Source: a bacterium
Lineage (GTDB): Bacteria > JACRDZ01 > JAJRWM01
Direction: 5' to 3'
Length of the DNA stretch: 21,538 bases
Assembly (NCBI GenBank): GCA_024276815.1
Contig: JAJRWM010000198.1
Span: 1-21,538, forward strand
Positions 15,167 through 21,538 of the stretch are shown one piece after another. Position numbers and translations under genes: made by a program. The notes under the pieces are model-generated. The model was not told the DNA's origin, searched no databases, and saw nothing but the letters and a program-made list of their open reading frames with translations. Each line of letters starts with the position of its first letter. Position 1 is the first letter of the stretch.

Positions 15167-15252
15167 CAACTTAAAAGCTTACATAGGGGGGTTCTTTTTA
15201 GGAAAAATGCCGCCCCCCTATAACCCCCCGCAAAAACTTTAGTTAGCCTTAG
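15167..15252 (-). repeat. Dispersed terminator-like structured repeat, copy 2
   Basis: Read on the minus strand it begins with CTAAGGCT, continues with AAAGTTTTTGCGGGG, then a double hairpin, then TAAGCTTTTAAGTTG. These blocks match 5611-5720 in order, while the hairpin arms differ in sequence. It sits 33 bases beyond the fdhA stop in the sense direction. Confidence 0.7.
15183..15221 (-). terminator. Hairpin terminator after fdhA
   Basis: ATAGGGGGG and CCCCCCTAT form a perfect 9-bp stem (15183-15191 with 15213-15221), with an inner T5/A5 pairing. On the minus strand the tail reads GTAAGCTTTTAAG, a modest T-tract. It probably ends most fdh transcription before the ATPase gene. Confidence 0.6.
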
Positions 15253-15284
15253 GCCTGTACCTTTCATAAGCTTGATAATCATAA

Positions 15285-17981
15285 TTATGGTTTGCTTATT
15301 CTGGCTGAACAAACCTTGTATTCAGCGGTACGGGTGATATTGTCAAAAGCGTCGTTGGTCAGCAGATTGGCCGGGGTTTTCGGGAAATGGAACGGCATCC
15401 AGAGCCGTCCTTCCTTAACCCGGTCGCCCACACTGGCTTTGACAATCAACTCCCCGCGGCGAGTGGTGACTTTTACCTCATCGCCATTCTTGAGACCAAG
15501 CTTTTCAGCGTCAGCCGTGCTTATCTCGCAGAAACACTCGGGAACTTTCTGCGCACTGCCCACTGAACGTAAAGTCATGGTGCCGACGTTGTAATGATAC
15601 AAAATACGCCCGGTTGTCAGGTAAAACGGATAATCAGCGTCCGGCTCCTCAGCGGGCGGACGATAGTCCAGGGCGTGGAATTTACCCTTGCCCCGGGTGA
15701 AGCTGCCCTCATGGAGAAACTTGGTGCCACAGTGGTCTTTATCAAAGCAGGGCCACTGCAAACCGACCTTTTCAATTCGTTCATAGCTGATACCTTTGAA
15801 AATCGGCGACAGCTCGGCAATCTCGTCCCAGACCTCGGAAGCGCTCTGGTAGTTCATCTTGTCATACCCTGTTTGTTTCGCGATATCGCAAACAATCTCC
15901 CAGTCGGGCCTGGATTCGCCAATCGGTTCAATCGCTTTCCTGATCCGCTGAACCCGGCGTTCGGAATTGGTAAAGGTACCGTCTTTTTCAGCGAAGCTGG
16001 CGGCGGGCAGAACAACGTCCGCCATGGGCGCCGTTTCACAGAAGAAAATGTCCTGGACTATTAACAACTCCAGGTTTTCAAAAGCTTTTTCCACCTGTTT
16101 TATATTGGGCTCGCTCATCAGGTGATCCTCACCCATGATATACAAGGCTTTCAGTTCGCCCTCGGCGGCCTTTTCCACCATATCAGTGATGGTATAACCA
16201 ATGTTGGTCGGCAGAGCCACCCCGTAAGCCTTGGAGAACTTCTCGACCGCCGCCGGATCAGAGAGTTTCTGGTAACCGTGGTAGCCGGTAGGCCCGGCTC
16301 CCATATCACAACCGCCCTGCACGTTGTTCTGTCCCCGAAGCGGATTAACGCCGGTGCTTTCCCGTCCGATATGCCCGGTCAGTAGAGCTAAATTGGCGGT
16401 CGAACGGACATTGTCGGTGCCGCAAATGTGCTCGGTCAGCCCCAGGGTATAGAAAATAGCGGCCTTGTCAGCCCTGGCGTACATGCGGGCCGCTTTTCGA
16501 ATGTCATCGGCAGGCACCTTGCAGATTTCCGCGGCGCGTTCCGGCGTCCACCGCAAGACCATGTCTTTGAGTTCGGCGAAGTCCTCGGTACGGTTTTCCA
16601 CGAACTCTTTATCGTGAAGATCTTCCGTGATAATAACGTTCATCATGGCGTTCATCAGCGGTACGTCGGAACCGGGCTGAACCGGTAAGTGCAGGTCAGC
16701 GTGTTTGGCCATCCAGGTTTTCCGGGGGTCGCAGACGATAACCTGAGCGCCGTTTCTCATCGCTTTTTTCATCTCCATACCGATAACCGGATGGGCTTCG
16801 GTAGGATTGGAACCGATAACGAAAGCGAGATCAACGTTGGATATTTCGCTGATGGAGTTGGTCATGGCGCCGCTGCCGAAAGCCATGGCCAGCCCGGCGA
16901 CGGTGGGCGCGTGACAGGTTCTGGCGCACTGATCGATGTTGTTAGTGCCAAAAACGGCCCGCGCGAGTTTCTGCATGACATAATTCGCTTCGTTGGTGCT
17001 GCGGCAGGAAGAAACAAATCCCAGGCTGTCCGGGCCGTATTTTTCCTTGATGGCCGTTAATTTATCCGCCACGAAAGCGATAGCCTCGTCCCATTCCACC
17101 TCGACATGCTTGCCGTTCTTCTTGATCATGGGCTTTTTCAAGCGGTCGGGATGCTGAACGAAGTCGTATGAGAACCGGCCCTTAACGCAAAGATTGCCAT
17201 TGTTAGGGACAGAACCGACTTCAGAGGTGACCTTGACGATCTTACCGTTTCGGTCCACGTTCAGGTCAAAGACGCAGCCCACACCGCAGTAGGGACACGT
17301 GGTGCGAACCTTTTTAAAGTCGGCTTCCCAGCCCTTGCCCTTGGCCATTTTCTCGGTCAGGGCGCCGGTAGGACAGGTGGAAACACACTGGCCGCACAGT
17401 TCACAGGTGGTGTCCAGCAGAGAAACATTATAAGGCGCGCTGATATTGGCTTTAAAACCACGGTTAACAAAGTCGATCGCCCGGGCGCCGACCACCTCGT
17501 CGCAGATCCGGACGCAACGACCGCACAGGATACATTTCGCCGGGTCGCGTTCAATCAGCTTGTTGATATCATCTACTTTTTCAAAGGGATGAGTCTCACC
17601 GCCGTAGCGATTCAAATCAATACCATATTCATAAGCGTAAGTTTGCAGTTTGCAACTGGTGTTAGCGTCACAGGTCATGCAGTCATGAGGATGATCGCTT
17701 AATAAAAGCTCCAGGAGGAATTTGCGATGCTCCCTCAGGTTTTCTGAATCGGTAACGATCTCCATCCCCTCTTTAATCGCGGTATGGCAGTCCGGCTGTA
17801 ATCCCCTGGCGCCTTTAACCTCGACAATACAGATGCGGCAGGCCCCAAAAGGCTCCAGCCGGGACTCATGGCATAAATGAGGGATGTGAATGTTTTCCCT
17901 CTTGGCCACAGCCAGTATGGTGCTCCCGGCAGCGGCGGTTACCTGCCGACCATCTATCGTTATGCTGATTTCTTTCATCAT
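15285..17981 (-). CDS. fdhA: Formate dehydrogenase catalytic subunit (Mo/W-bis-MGD, Cys form)
   Basis: An 898-residue molybdopterin enzyme that interconverts formate and CO2. It carries a NuoG-like N-terminus: [2Fe-2S] ligands C37, C48, C51, C65; the H97-x3-C101-x2-C104-x5-C110 cluster; and two [4Fe-4S] sets C150/153/156/160 and C193/196/199/203. The catalytic module starts with C229-x2-C232-x3-C236-x28-C265. The metal-ligand position is C356 followed by H357 (DQCARTCHAPTV), so this is a cysteine rather than selenocysteine enzyme. The C-terminal dinucleotide-binding domain includes TGRILYHYNVGTMTLRS. The ATG at 17981 overlaps the NuoF-like stop; a second ATG at 17978 is better spaced from GGAGG. 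Five Fe-S centres would wire formate to the NuoF-like flavin subunit. No FdhD-type gene is in the window. Confidence 0.95.
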   Translation of the reverse strand: MMKEISITIDGRQVTAAAGSTILAVAKRENIHIPHLCHESRLEPFGACRICIVEVKGARGLQPDCHTAIKEGMEIVTDSENLREHRKFLLELLLSDHPHDCMTCDANTSCKLQTYAYEYGIDLNRYGGETHPFEKVDDINKLIERDPAKCILCGRCVRICDEVVGARAIDFVNRGFKANISAPYNVSLLDTTCELCGQCVSTCPTGALTEKMAKGKGWEADFKKVRTTCPYCGVGCVFDLNVDRNGKIVKVTSEVGSVPNNGNLCVKGRFSYDFVQHPDRLKKPMIKKNGKHVEVEWDEAIAFVADKLTAIKEKYGPDSLGFVSSCRSTNEANYVMQKLARAVFGTNNIDQCARTCHAPTVAGLAMAFGSGAMTNSISEISNVDLAFVIGSNPTEAHPVIGMEMKKAMRNGAQVIVCDPRKTWMAKHADLHLPVQPGSDVPLMNAMMNVIITEDLHDKEFVENRTEDFAELKDMVLRWTPERAAEICKVPADDIRKAARMYARADKAAIFYTLGLTEHICGTDNVRSTANLALLTGHIGRESTGVNPLRGQNNVQGGCDMGAGPTGYHGYQKLSDPAAVEKFSKAYGVALPTNIGYTITDMVEKAAEGELKALYIMGEDHLMSEPNIKQVEKAFENLELLIVQDIFFCETAPMADVVLPAASFAEKDGTFTNSERRVQRIRKAIEPIGESRPDWEIVCDIAKQTGYDKMNYQSASEVWDEIAELSPIFKGISYERIEKVGLQWPCFDKDHCGTKFLHEGSFTRGKGKFHALDYRPPAEEPDADYPFYLTTGRILYHYNVGTMTLRSVGSAQKVPECFCEISTADAEKLGLKNGDEVKVTTRRGELIVKASVGDRVKEGRLWMPFHFPKTPANLLTNDAFDNITRTAEYKVCSARISKP

Positions 17982-19834
17982 TTCACCTCCACGGCGGCGG
18001 CCGAATCATTATCGACAACTTTAATCGCCTTAGTAGGACACTTGCTTAAACAAGCCCCGCAACGAATACACTTGTCATTCTGAATTTCAGCCTTGACGCC
18101 TTTTTTGCCGCCCAGAATAGCCTCGCTGGGGCAAACCTTGACGCATAAAGCGCAAGACTTGCAGTCATCAGGCGTCACCCGGTATTTAATCAGGTTTTTA
18201 CAGGCTTTGGCTGGGCATCTTTTTTCCTTGATATGGGCGAGATACTCGTCTTTGAAATAACGGAAAGTACTCTCGACCGGGTTGGGCGCGGTTTGTCCCA
18301 GGCCGCAAAGAGCCGTGTTCTTGACTTTTTTGGCCAGCTCTTCGAGATTCTGAAGGTCTTCTGCAACGCCTTCGCCATCACAGATACGAGTCAGGATTTC
18401 CAGCATCCTCTTGGTGCCGATCCGGCACGGCACGCATTTACCGCAGGATTCCTCCTGGATAAAATCCATGAAGTAGCGGGCGATATCCACCATGCAGGTA
18501 TCTTCATCCATAACGACGCAACCCCCGGAACCCATAATGGCTCCGGCCGCAACCAGGGAGTCGTAGTCAATCGGGGTGTCCAGATGAGACTCACCCAGGC
18601 AGCCGCCCGACGGCCCGCCAATTTGAATGGCTTTGAACTTTTTGTCATTATTGATACCGCCACCGATATCATAGACTATTTCTTTGATGGTAATGCCCAT
18701 CGGCACTTCAATCAAACCGGTATTGTTAACCTTGCCGGTCAGCGCGAAGACCTTGGTGCCTTTACTCTTTTCGGTACCGATTTGGGCGTACTGGGCGGCG
18801 CCGCCCAGAATAATCAGGGGCACGTTAGCCAAAGTCTCTACATTATTAATATTGGTAGGTTTGCCCCAAAGACCCTTTTCCGCCGGATAGGGCGGGCGGG
18901 GCTTCGGCATACCACGGTTGCCCTCGATAGAAGACATCAGAGCGGTTTCCTCGCCGCAGACAAAGGCGCCGGACCCTTTTTCAATCTCGATCCGGCAATT
19001 AAAGCCGCTGTTTAAGATGTTATCTCCCAGGTATCCTTTTTCCTTGGCCTGCCTGATCGCGATTTTCAGCCTCTCAATGGCCAGGGGATACTCGCTTCTG
19101 ACGTAAATAAACGCTTTTTCGGCCCCGATAGCGTAAGAGCCGATGATGATACCCTCAAGTACGGAATGAGGATCGCTTTCCAACTGGCTGCGATCCATGA
19201 AAGCGCCCGGGTCGCCTTCGTCGGCGTTGCAGATCAAATACTTGGTGTCACCCTCAGCCGCCCGGCAAAACGCCCATTTCAAGCCGGTCGGAAACCCCGC
19301 TCCGCCCCGTCCCCGCAACCCGGCCGTTTTCACCTCGTCAATTACTTTTTCCGGTCCTATTCGTAGAGCTTTGGCCAAAGCCTGGTAACCGTCAGTGGCC
19401 AGATAGTCGTTGATATCTTCGGGATCGATTACGCCGCAGCGTTGCAGAACGCGGCGTTTCTGCTTGTCGAAGAACCGGTGATGCGCTTCGTCCACCAGGT
19501 ATTTCTCAACCGGTTTTTTATTGATAATGTGTTCCTGAACGATTTCCGGCACCATCGCGGCGGTAACCCGGGCATAAGAGGTCTCAGCCATTCCCGGCAC
19601 CAGGACATCCACCAGAACGTCAAGCGCGCAAAGTCCCCGACAACCAGTTTGATGAACCTTGTGCCGGCATTTACGCTCCTTGATTACCGCCTCGACCTGA
19701 TTACTCTCCAATTCCTTGGCGAAGCTGTTGAAAACGTCCCTGGCCCCCGCCGCCACTCCGCCAGTTCCCAGACAAATCGATATCTGGATTAAGCTGTCGT
19801 CAGTGATTAATTTTTCTTTTATTTCGTTGCTCAA
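17978..19834 (-). CDS. NuoF-like NAD(P)/FMN subunit of the formate dehydrogenase
   Basis: Flavin- and NAD(H)-binding subunit of 618 residues. A thioredoxin-like [2Fe-2S] domain (about 15-80) is followed by the NADH/FMN signature LRGRGGAGFPTGLKW (173-187), CNADEGDPGAFMDR (202-215), an SLBB-like region, and the N3-type cluster ESCGKCVPCRIG with C464, C467, C470 and C510. The C-terminus has two ferredoxin-type [4Fe-4S] motifs (C558/561/564/568 and C589/592/595/599). This is the HydB/Fdh-beta layout seen in soluble NAD-linked or bifurcating enzymes. The N-terminal domain has C21, C65 and C69 but G26 where a fourth cysteine is usual. I place the start at the TTG at 19834, because AGGAG lies 7 bases upstream of it; an in-frame TTG at 19852 lies upstream of that site. 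It follows the NuoE-like gene by 71 bases. Confidence 0.93.
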   Translation of the reverse strand: MSNEIKEKLITDDSLIQISICLGTGGVAAGARDVFNSFAKELESNQVEAVIKERKCRHKVHQTGCRGLCALDVLVDVLVPGMAETSYARVTAAMVPEIVQEHIINKKPVEKYLVDEAHHRFFDKQKRRVLQRCGVIDPEDINDYLATDGYQALAKALRIGPEKVIDEVKTAGLRGRGGAGFPTGLKWAFCRAAEGDTKYLICNADEGDPGAFMDRSQLESDPHSVLEGIIIGSYAIGAEKAFIYVRSEYPLAIERLKIAIRQAKEKGYLGDNILNSGFNCRIEIEKGSGAFVCGEETALMSSIEGNRGMPKPRPPYPAEKGLWGKPTNINNVETLANVPLIILGGAAQYAQIGTEKSKGTKVFALTGKVNNTGLIEVPMGITIKEIVYDIGGGINNDKKFKAIQIGGPSGGCLGESHLDTPIDYDSLVAAGAIMGSGGCVVMDEDTCMVDIARYFMDFIQEESCGKCVPCRIGTKRMLEILTRICDGEGVAEDLQNLEELAKKVKNTALCGLGQTAPNPVESTFRYFKDEYLAHIKEKRCPAKACKNLIKYRVTPDDCKSCALCVKVCPSEAILGGKKGVKAEIQNDKCIRCGACLSKCPTKAIKVVDNDSAAAVEVK

Positions 19835-19883
19835 TAATTTACTCCTTTTCAAGAGGATTAATGCTATCTATCGAAGTTAACAT

Positions 19884-19901
19884 TATCCGCTTCAGCGGAT
19901 A
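19884..19901 (-). other. Intercistronic hairpin between NuoE-like and NuoF-like genes
   Basis: TATCCGC and GCGGATA form a perfect 7-bp stem with a 4-base loop, 4 bases after the NuoE-like stop. No U-tract follows. It could set the relative levels of the two mRNA parts by processing or stability. Confidence 0.5.
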
Positions 19902-19905
19902 TTGG

Positions 19906-20349
19906 TTATTTTTTTATTATTTTATCAATCTTGTCAGAGGTGACATTGCCATGGACTTCCTGGTTAACGGTGACTACCGGGGCCAGACCGCAGGCTCCCA
20001 TGCAGGCGATTCTTTCCAGGGTGAACTCGCCGTCGGCGGTGGTTTCTCCTTCTTTGATTTTCAAAAGCTCTTTTAACTTGGTCAGGTTTTTTTCCGCGCC
20101 CTTGACATGGCAGGCGGTACCGCAACAGACCTTGACGATGTTTTTACCCCGCGGCTTCAGGTAAAATTGAGAATAGAAAGTAAGAATACCGTACAACCGG
20201 CTTTTGTTTATGTTGGTGACGCTGGAAATATGCGCCACGGCTTCTTCGGGAACATAGCCGAATTCATTCTGAACGTCCTGCAGAACGGGAATCACCGCGT
20301 TGTTACTGTGTTTATCAAGAATTTCCTGGGTCCTGGAGATAAAATCCAT
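19906..20349 (-). CDS. NuoE-like [2Fe-2S] subunit of the formate dehydrogenase
   Basis: A 147-residue thioredoxin-like ferredoxin subunit homologous to NuoE/HydC. Ligands for one [2Fe-2S] cluster are C75-x4-C80 (VCCGTACHVKG) and C116-x3-C120 (CMGACGLAPV). The N-terminal helical part (ILDKHSNNAVIPVLQDVQNEFGYVPEEAV) is typical and packs against the NuoF partner. I chose the ATG at 20349 over the longer frame to 20544, because family members begin here and AGGAGG lies upstream with rather long 11-base spacing; the upstream frame also runs through the promoter region. It is the first gene of the fdh operon and should pass electrons between the flavin subunit and either NAD or ferredoxin. Confidence 0.92.
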   Translation of the reverse strand: MDFISRTQEILDKHSNNAVIPVLQDVQNEFGYVPEEAVAHISSVTNINKSRLYGILTFYSQFYLKPRGKNIVKVCCGTACHVKGAEKNLTKLKELLKIKEGETTADGEFTLERIACMGACGLAPVVTVNQEVHGNVTSDKIDKIIKK

Positions 20350-20421
20350 AGAGCTTAAAGCCTCCTTAAAATAATAAACGCTTGTATATTCAGCCGCGAA
20401 AAACACGCATGAGCGCGGTTC

Positions 20422-20435
20422 CTGGCGACTGGCGA
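20422..20435. repeat. Tandem CTGGCGA pair in the fdh leader
   Basis: Two adjacent perfect 7-base copies of CTGGCGA lie in the roughly 160-base untranslated leader of the fdh operon. On the transcript they read TCGCCAGTCGCCAG. They could be a protein-binding site or chance. Confidence 0.35.
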
Positions 20436-20514
20436 GAACAAGAGAAACTACAGATACCGATTCACTAATATATTTAATACCCTCAGAGAGAGGTGAAAGT
20501 TGCAGAACATAGCA

Positions 20515-20544
20515 AGTGTAGCAAGATATACTCGCCGCTGTCAA
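20515..20544 (-). promoter_or_regulatory. Promoter of the fdh operon
   Basis: On the minus strand there is a perfect -35 TTGACA (20544-20539) and a -10 TACACT (20520-20515) with 18-base spacing. The start would be near 20508, leaving about 160 untranslated bases before the NuoE-like ATG. Confidence 0.6.
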
Positions 20545-20585
20545 GCGAAGTTTGTCTCTGAAAAGGGAGAAACCCGCAGAGATGT

Positions 20586-20614
20586 TTTACAACCTGGTCT
20601 TTTTTTGCGATAAT
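20586..20614 (+). promoter_or_regulatory. Promoter of the chemoreceptor gene
   Basis: TTTACA (20586-20591) and GATAAT (20609-20614) are separated by 17 bases, with a TGn extension before the -10. A small AGCC-GACAA-GGCT hairpin at 20629-20641 falls in the leader. The promoter is divergent from that of fdh. Confidence 0.6.
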
Positions 20615-20678
20615 GGGTTAGTGGTGAAAGCCGACAAGGCTGATTTCAAAATCCATTTTCAGAAAAGGAGAGAAAATC

Positions 20679-21248
20679 TTGTCTTTCAGAAAATCAATTC
20701 TGACACCTCTGGCATCATTGATCGTTGCCATCATAGTCGTTTTTACCGCGGGCACTCTCTGGAGCATCTGGTTAATCAACGGTCAGAAAGGAGATGGCCT
20801 GGTTATTAATATTTCGGGCGCCCAGCGGATGCTGTCCCAGAAAATGACCAAGGAAGTTACCGGCATTGTCAACGAACTCTACGCCAGCCAGCCGGGAGCG
20901 AGCGAACGGATACAGGCTTATCAGCTCGCGCTCCGGAAATCAAGGAATCGTTATCATAAAGCTCTCACGCTTCTTGTCAATGGCGGTGAGTTTACCAATT
21001 CAGATAAATCCATCGCCTTGGTTCCGGCGACGAAAAACCCGAAGATACTCCCGGTTTTGCTGGAAGTCAGGTCCATCTGGAAACCCTTTAACGAGAGTAT
21101 CGATTTCTTTCTCCGCCGGGATATTGATCCGGAGACGCCGGGCTTTCAGAACATGCTGCAACGTATTGTTGATAACAACCTGGATCTGCTGGCGAAAATG
21201 CACAAGGTTACCGGTTTGTATCAAGCCGCGGCCGAAGCGAAAATGTAA
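20679..21248 (+). CDS. Chemoreceptor sensor half (PilJ-type N-terminal domain), ends at premature TAA
   Basis: A 189-residue product with an N-terminal membrane span (about 8-32) and an external helical sensor domain containing NISGAQRMLSQKMTKEV, the hallmark of the PilJ/type IV pilus chemotaxis N-terminal domain. The TTG start at 20679 is supported by AAGGAG 8 bases upstream. The frame stops at TAA (21246-21248), just where the second membrane span should begin, and the HAMP part continues in the same frame beyond it. As it stands, the sensor would be anchored by one span and unable to signal. The codon context (AAA ATG TAA AAG CTC AAG) suggests a C-to-T change from CAA (Gln). Confidence 0.8.
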   Translation: MSFRKSILTPLASLIVAIIVVFTAGTLWSIWLINGQKGDGLVINISGAQRMLSQKMTKEVTGIVNELYASQPGASERIQAYQLALRKSRNRYHKALTLLVNGGEFTNSDKSIALVPATKNPKILPVLLEVRSIWKPFNESIDFFLRRDIDPETPGFQNMLQRIVDNNLDLLAKMHKVTGLYQAAAEAKM

Positions 21249-21538
21249 AAGCTCAAGAAATCATTAATCTTTTTAGCTATTATTGGCATGGTCTTGGGAG
21301 TATTCAGCGTTGTTTTTATCCAGAGAAGAGTCGTTTCCCCCCTGAGAGACCTGGCGCATCGTTTTCACGATATCGCTGAGGGCGAAGGAGATCTTACCGC
21401 CCGTATCGAGGTCGCCACGGAAGACGAGATCGGCCAGGTTGGCCACTGGTTTAATGTTTTTATCGAAACTATTCAGCGTTTGCTGAAAAAAACCCGCGGC
21501 CAGGGTGAGGAAGTGGCGAAAACCAGTGGCGACTTGTC
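21249..21538 (+). pseudogene. Continuation of the chemoreceptor: TM2, HAMP, start of signalling domain (runs off window)
   Basis: In the same frame after the TAA, the sequence encodes a hydrophobic span (SLIFLAIIGMVLGVFSVVFI) and then a HAMP domain with RRVVSPLRDLAHRFHDIAEG, GDLTARIEVATEDEIGQV and HWFNVFIETIQRLL. It stays open to the window edge. No ribosome site or good start precedes it, so it is the downstream part of the same gene, not a separate one. It is a pseudogene remnant unless the stop is a sequencing error or is read through. Confidence 0.75.

Noticed and set aside
18233-19015. Long plus-strand open frame inside the NuoF-like gene (260 codons)
   Set aside because: The minus strand encodes a clear flavoprotein with Fe-S motifs across this span, and the plus frame resembles no protein family.
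20350-20544. N-terminal extension of the NuoE-like protein to 20544
   Set aside because: The added 65 residues lack family similarity and the frame would run through the best promoter and leader; the ATG at 20349 matches homologue starts.

Overview
The window reads as a chromosomal segment of an anaerobic bacterium. Strong Shine-Dalgarno sites, tightly overlapping ATGA/GTGA gene junctions, an EcfT-type transporter subunit, a RecD2 helicase and an NAD-linked, NuoEF-type formate dehydrogenase fit a clostridial (Bacillota-like) or related syntrophic/acetogenic lineage. An LptC-like domain hints at an outer membrane, so a diderm relative is possible. Taxonomy is inference from gene content only. 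No tRNA, rRNA, CRISPR array or complete insertion sequence was seen.

Layout. 1-508: no convincing gene, one palindromic repeat. 509-1090 (-): RNase HI-type protein, divergent from a + strand operon recD2 / LptC-domain membrane protein / ecfT (1221-5592) whose junctions overlap by 4 bases and which ends in a strong hairpin terminator. 5804-6658 (+): rmlD-type dTDP-4-dehydrorhamnose reductase. 6970-7518 (+): inorganic pyrophosphatase, bracketed by two copies of a 41-base structured repeat. 12215-7718 (-): six same-strand genes: an HELGH membrane metalloprotease, two small membrane proteins, a zinc-ribbon/DUF2007-type protein and two tandem exported DUF4139-like paralogues. 12500-14353 (+): GT-C glycosyltransferase fused to TPRs. 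20349-14531 (-): formate dehydrogenase locus (NuoE-like, NuoF-like, catalytic FdhA) followed by a P-loop ATPase probably linked to cofactor or metal handling. 20679 to the window end (+): a chemoreceptor broken by one in-frame TAA.

How the genes fit together. NuoE-, NuoF- and FdhA-like proteins should form a cytoplasmic iron-sulfur/flavin/molybdopterin complex linking formate/CO2 to NAD(H), possibly also ferredoxin. The recD2 operon mixes DNA repair, envelope and vitamin/metal uptake. RmlD, the TPR glycosyltransferase, the LptC-like protein and the DUF4139/metalloprotease cluster all point to envelope or surface glycan work.

The most unusual signals are non-coding. A 41-base element flanks ppa; its copies differ only by compensatory stem changes or in loops/bulges, and one copy sits exactly between 11-base direct repeats. 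A second repeat with conserved ends and a variable double hairpin lies just downstream of two operon ends and looks like a dispersed terminator. A palindromic ATTCCCG/CGGGAAT element occurs twice, once with a nested palindrome inserted.
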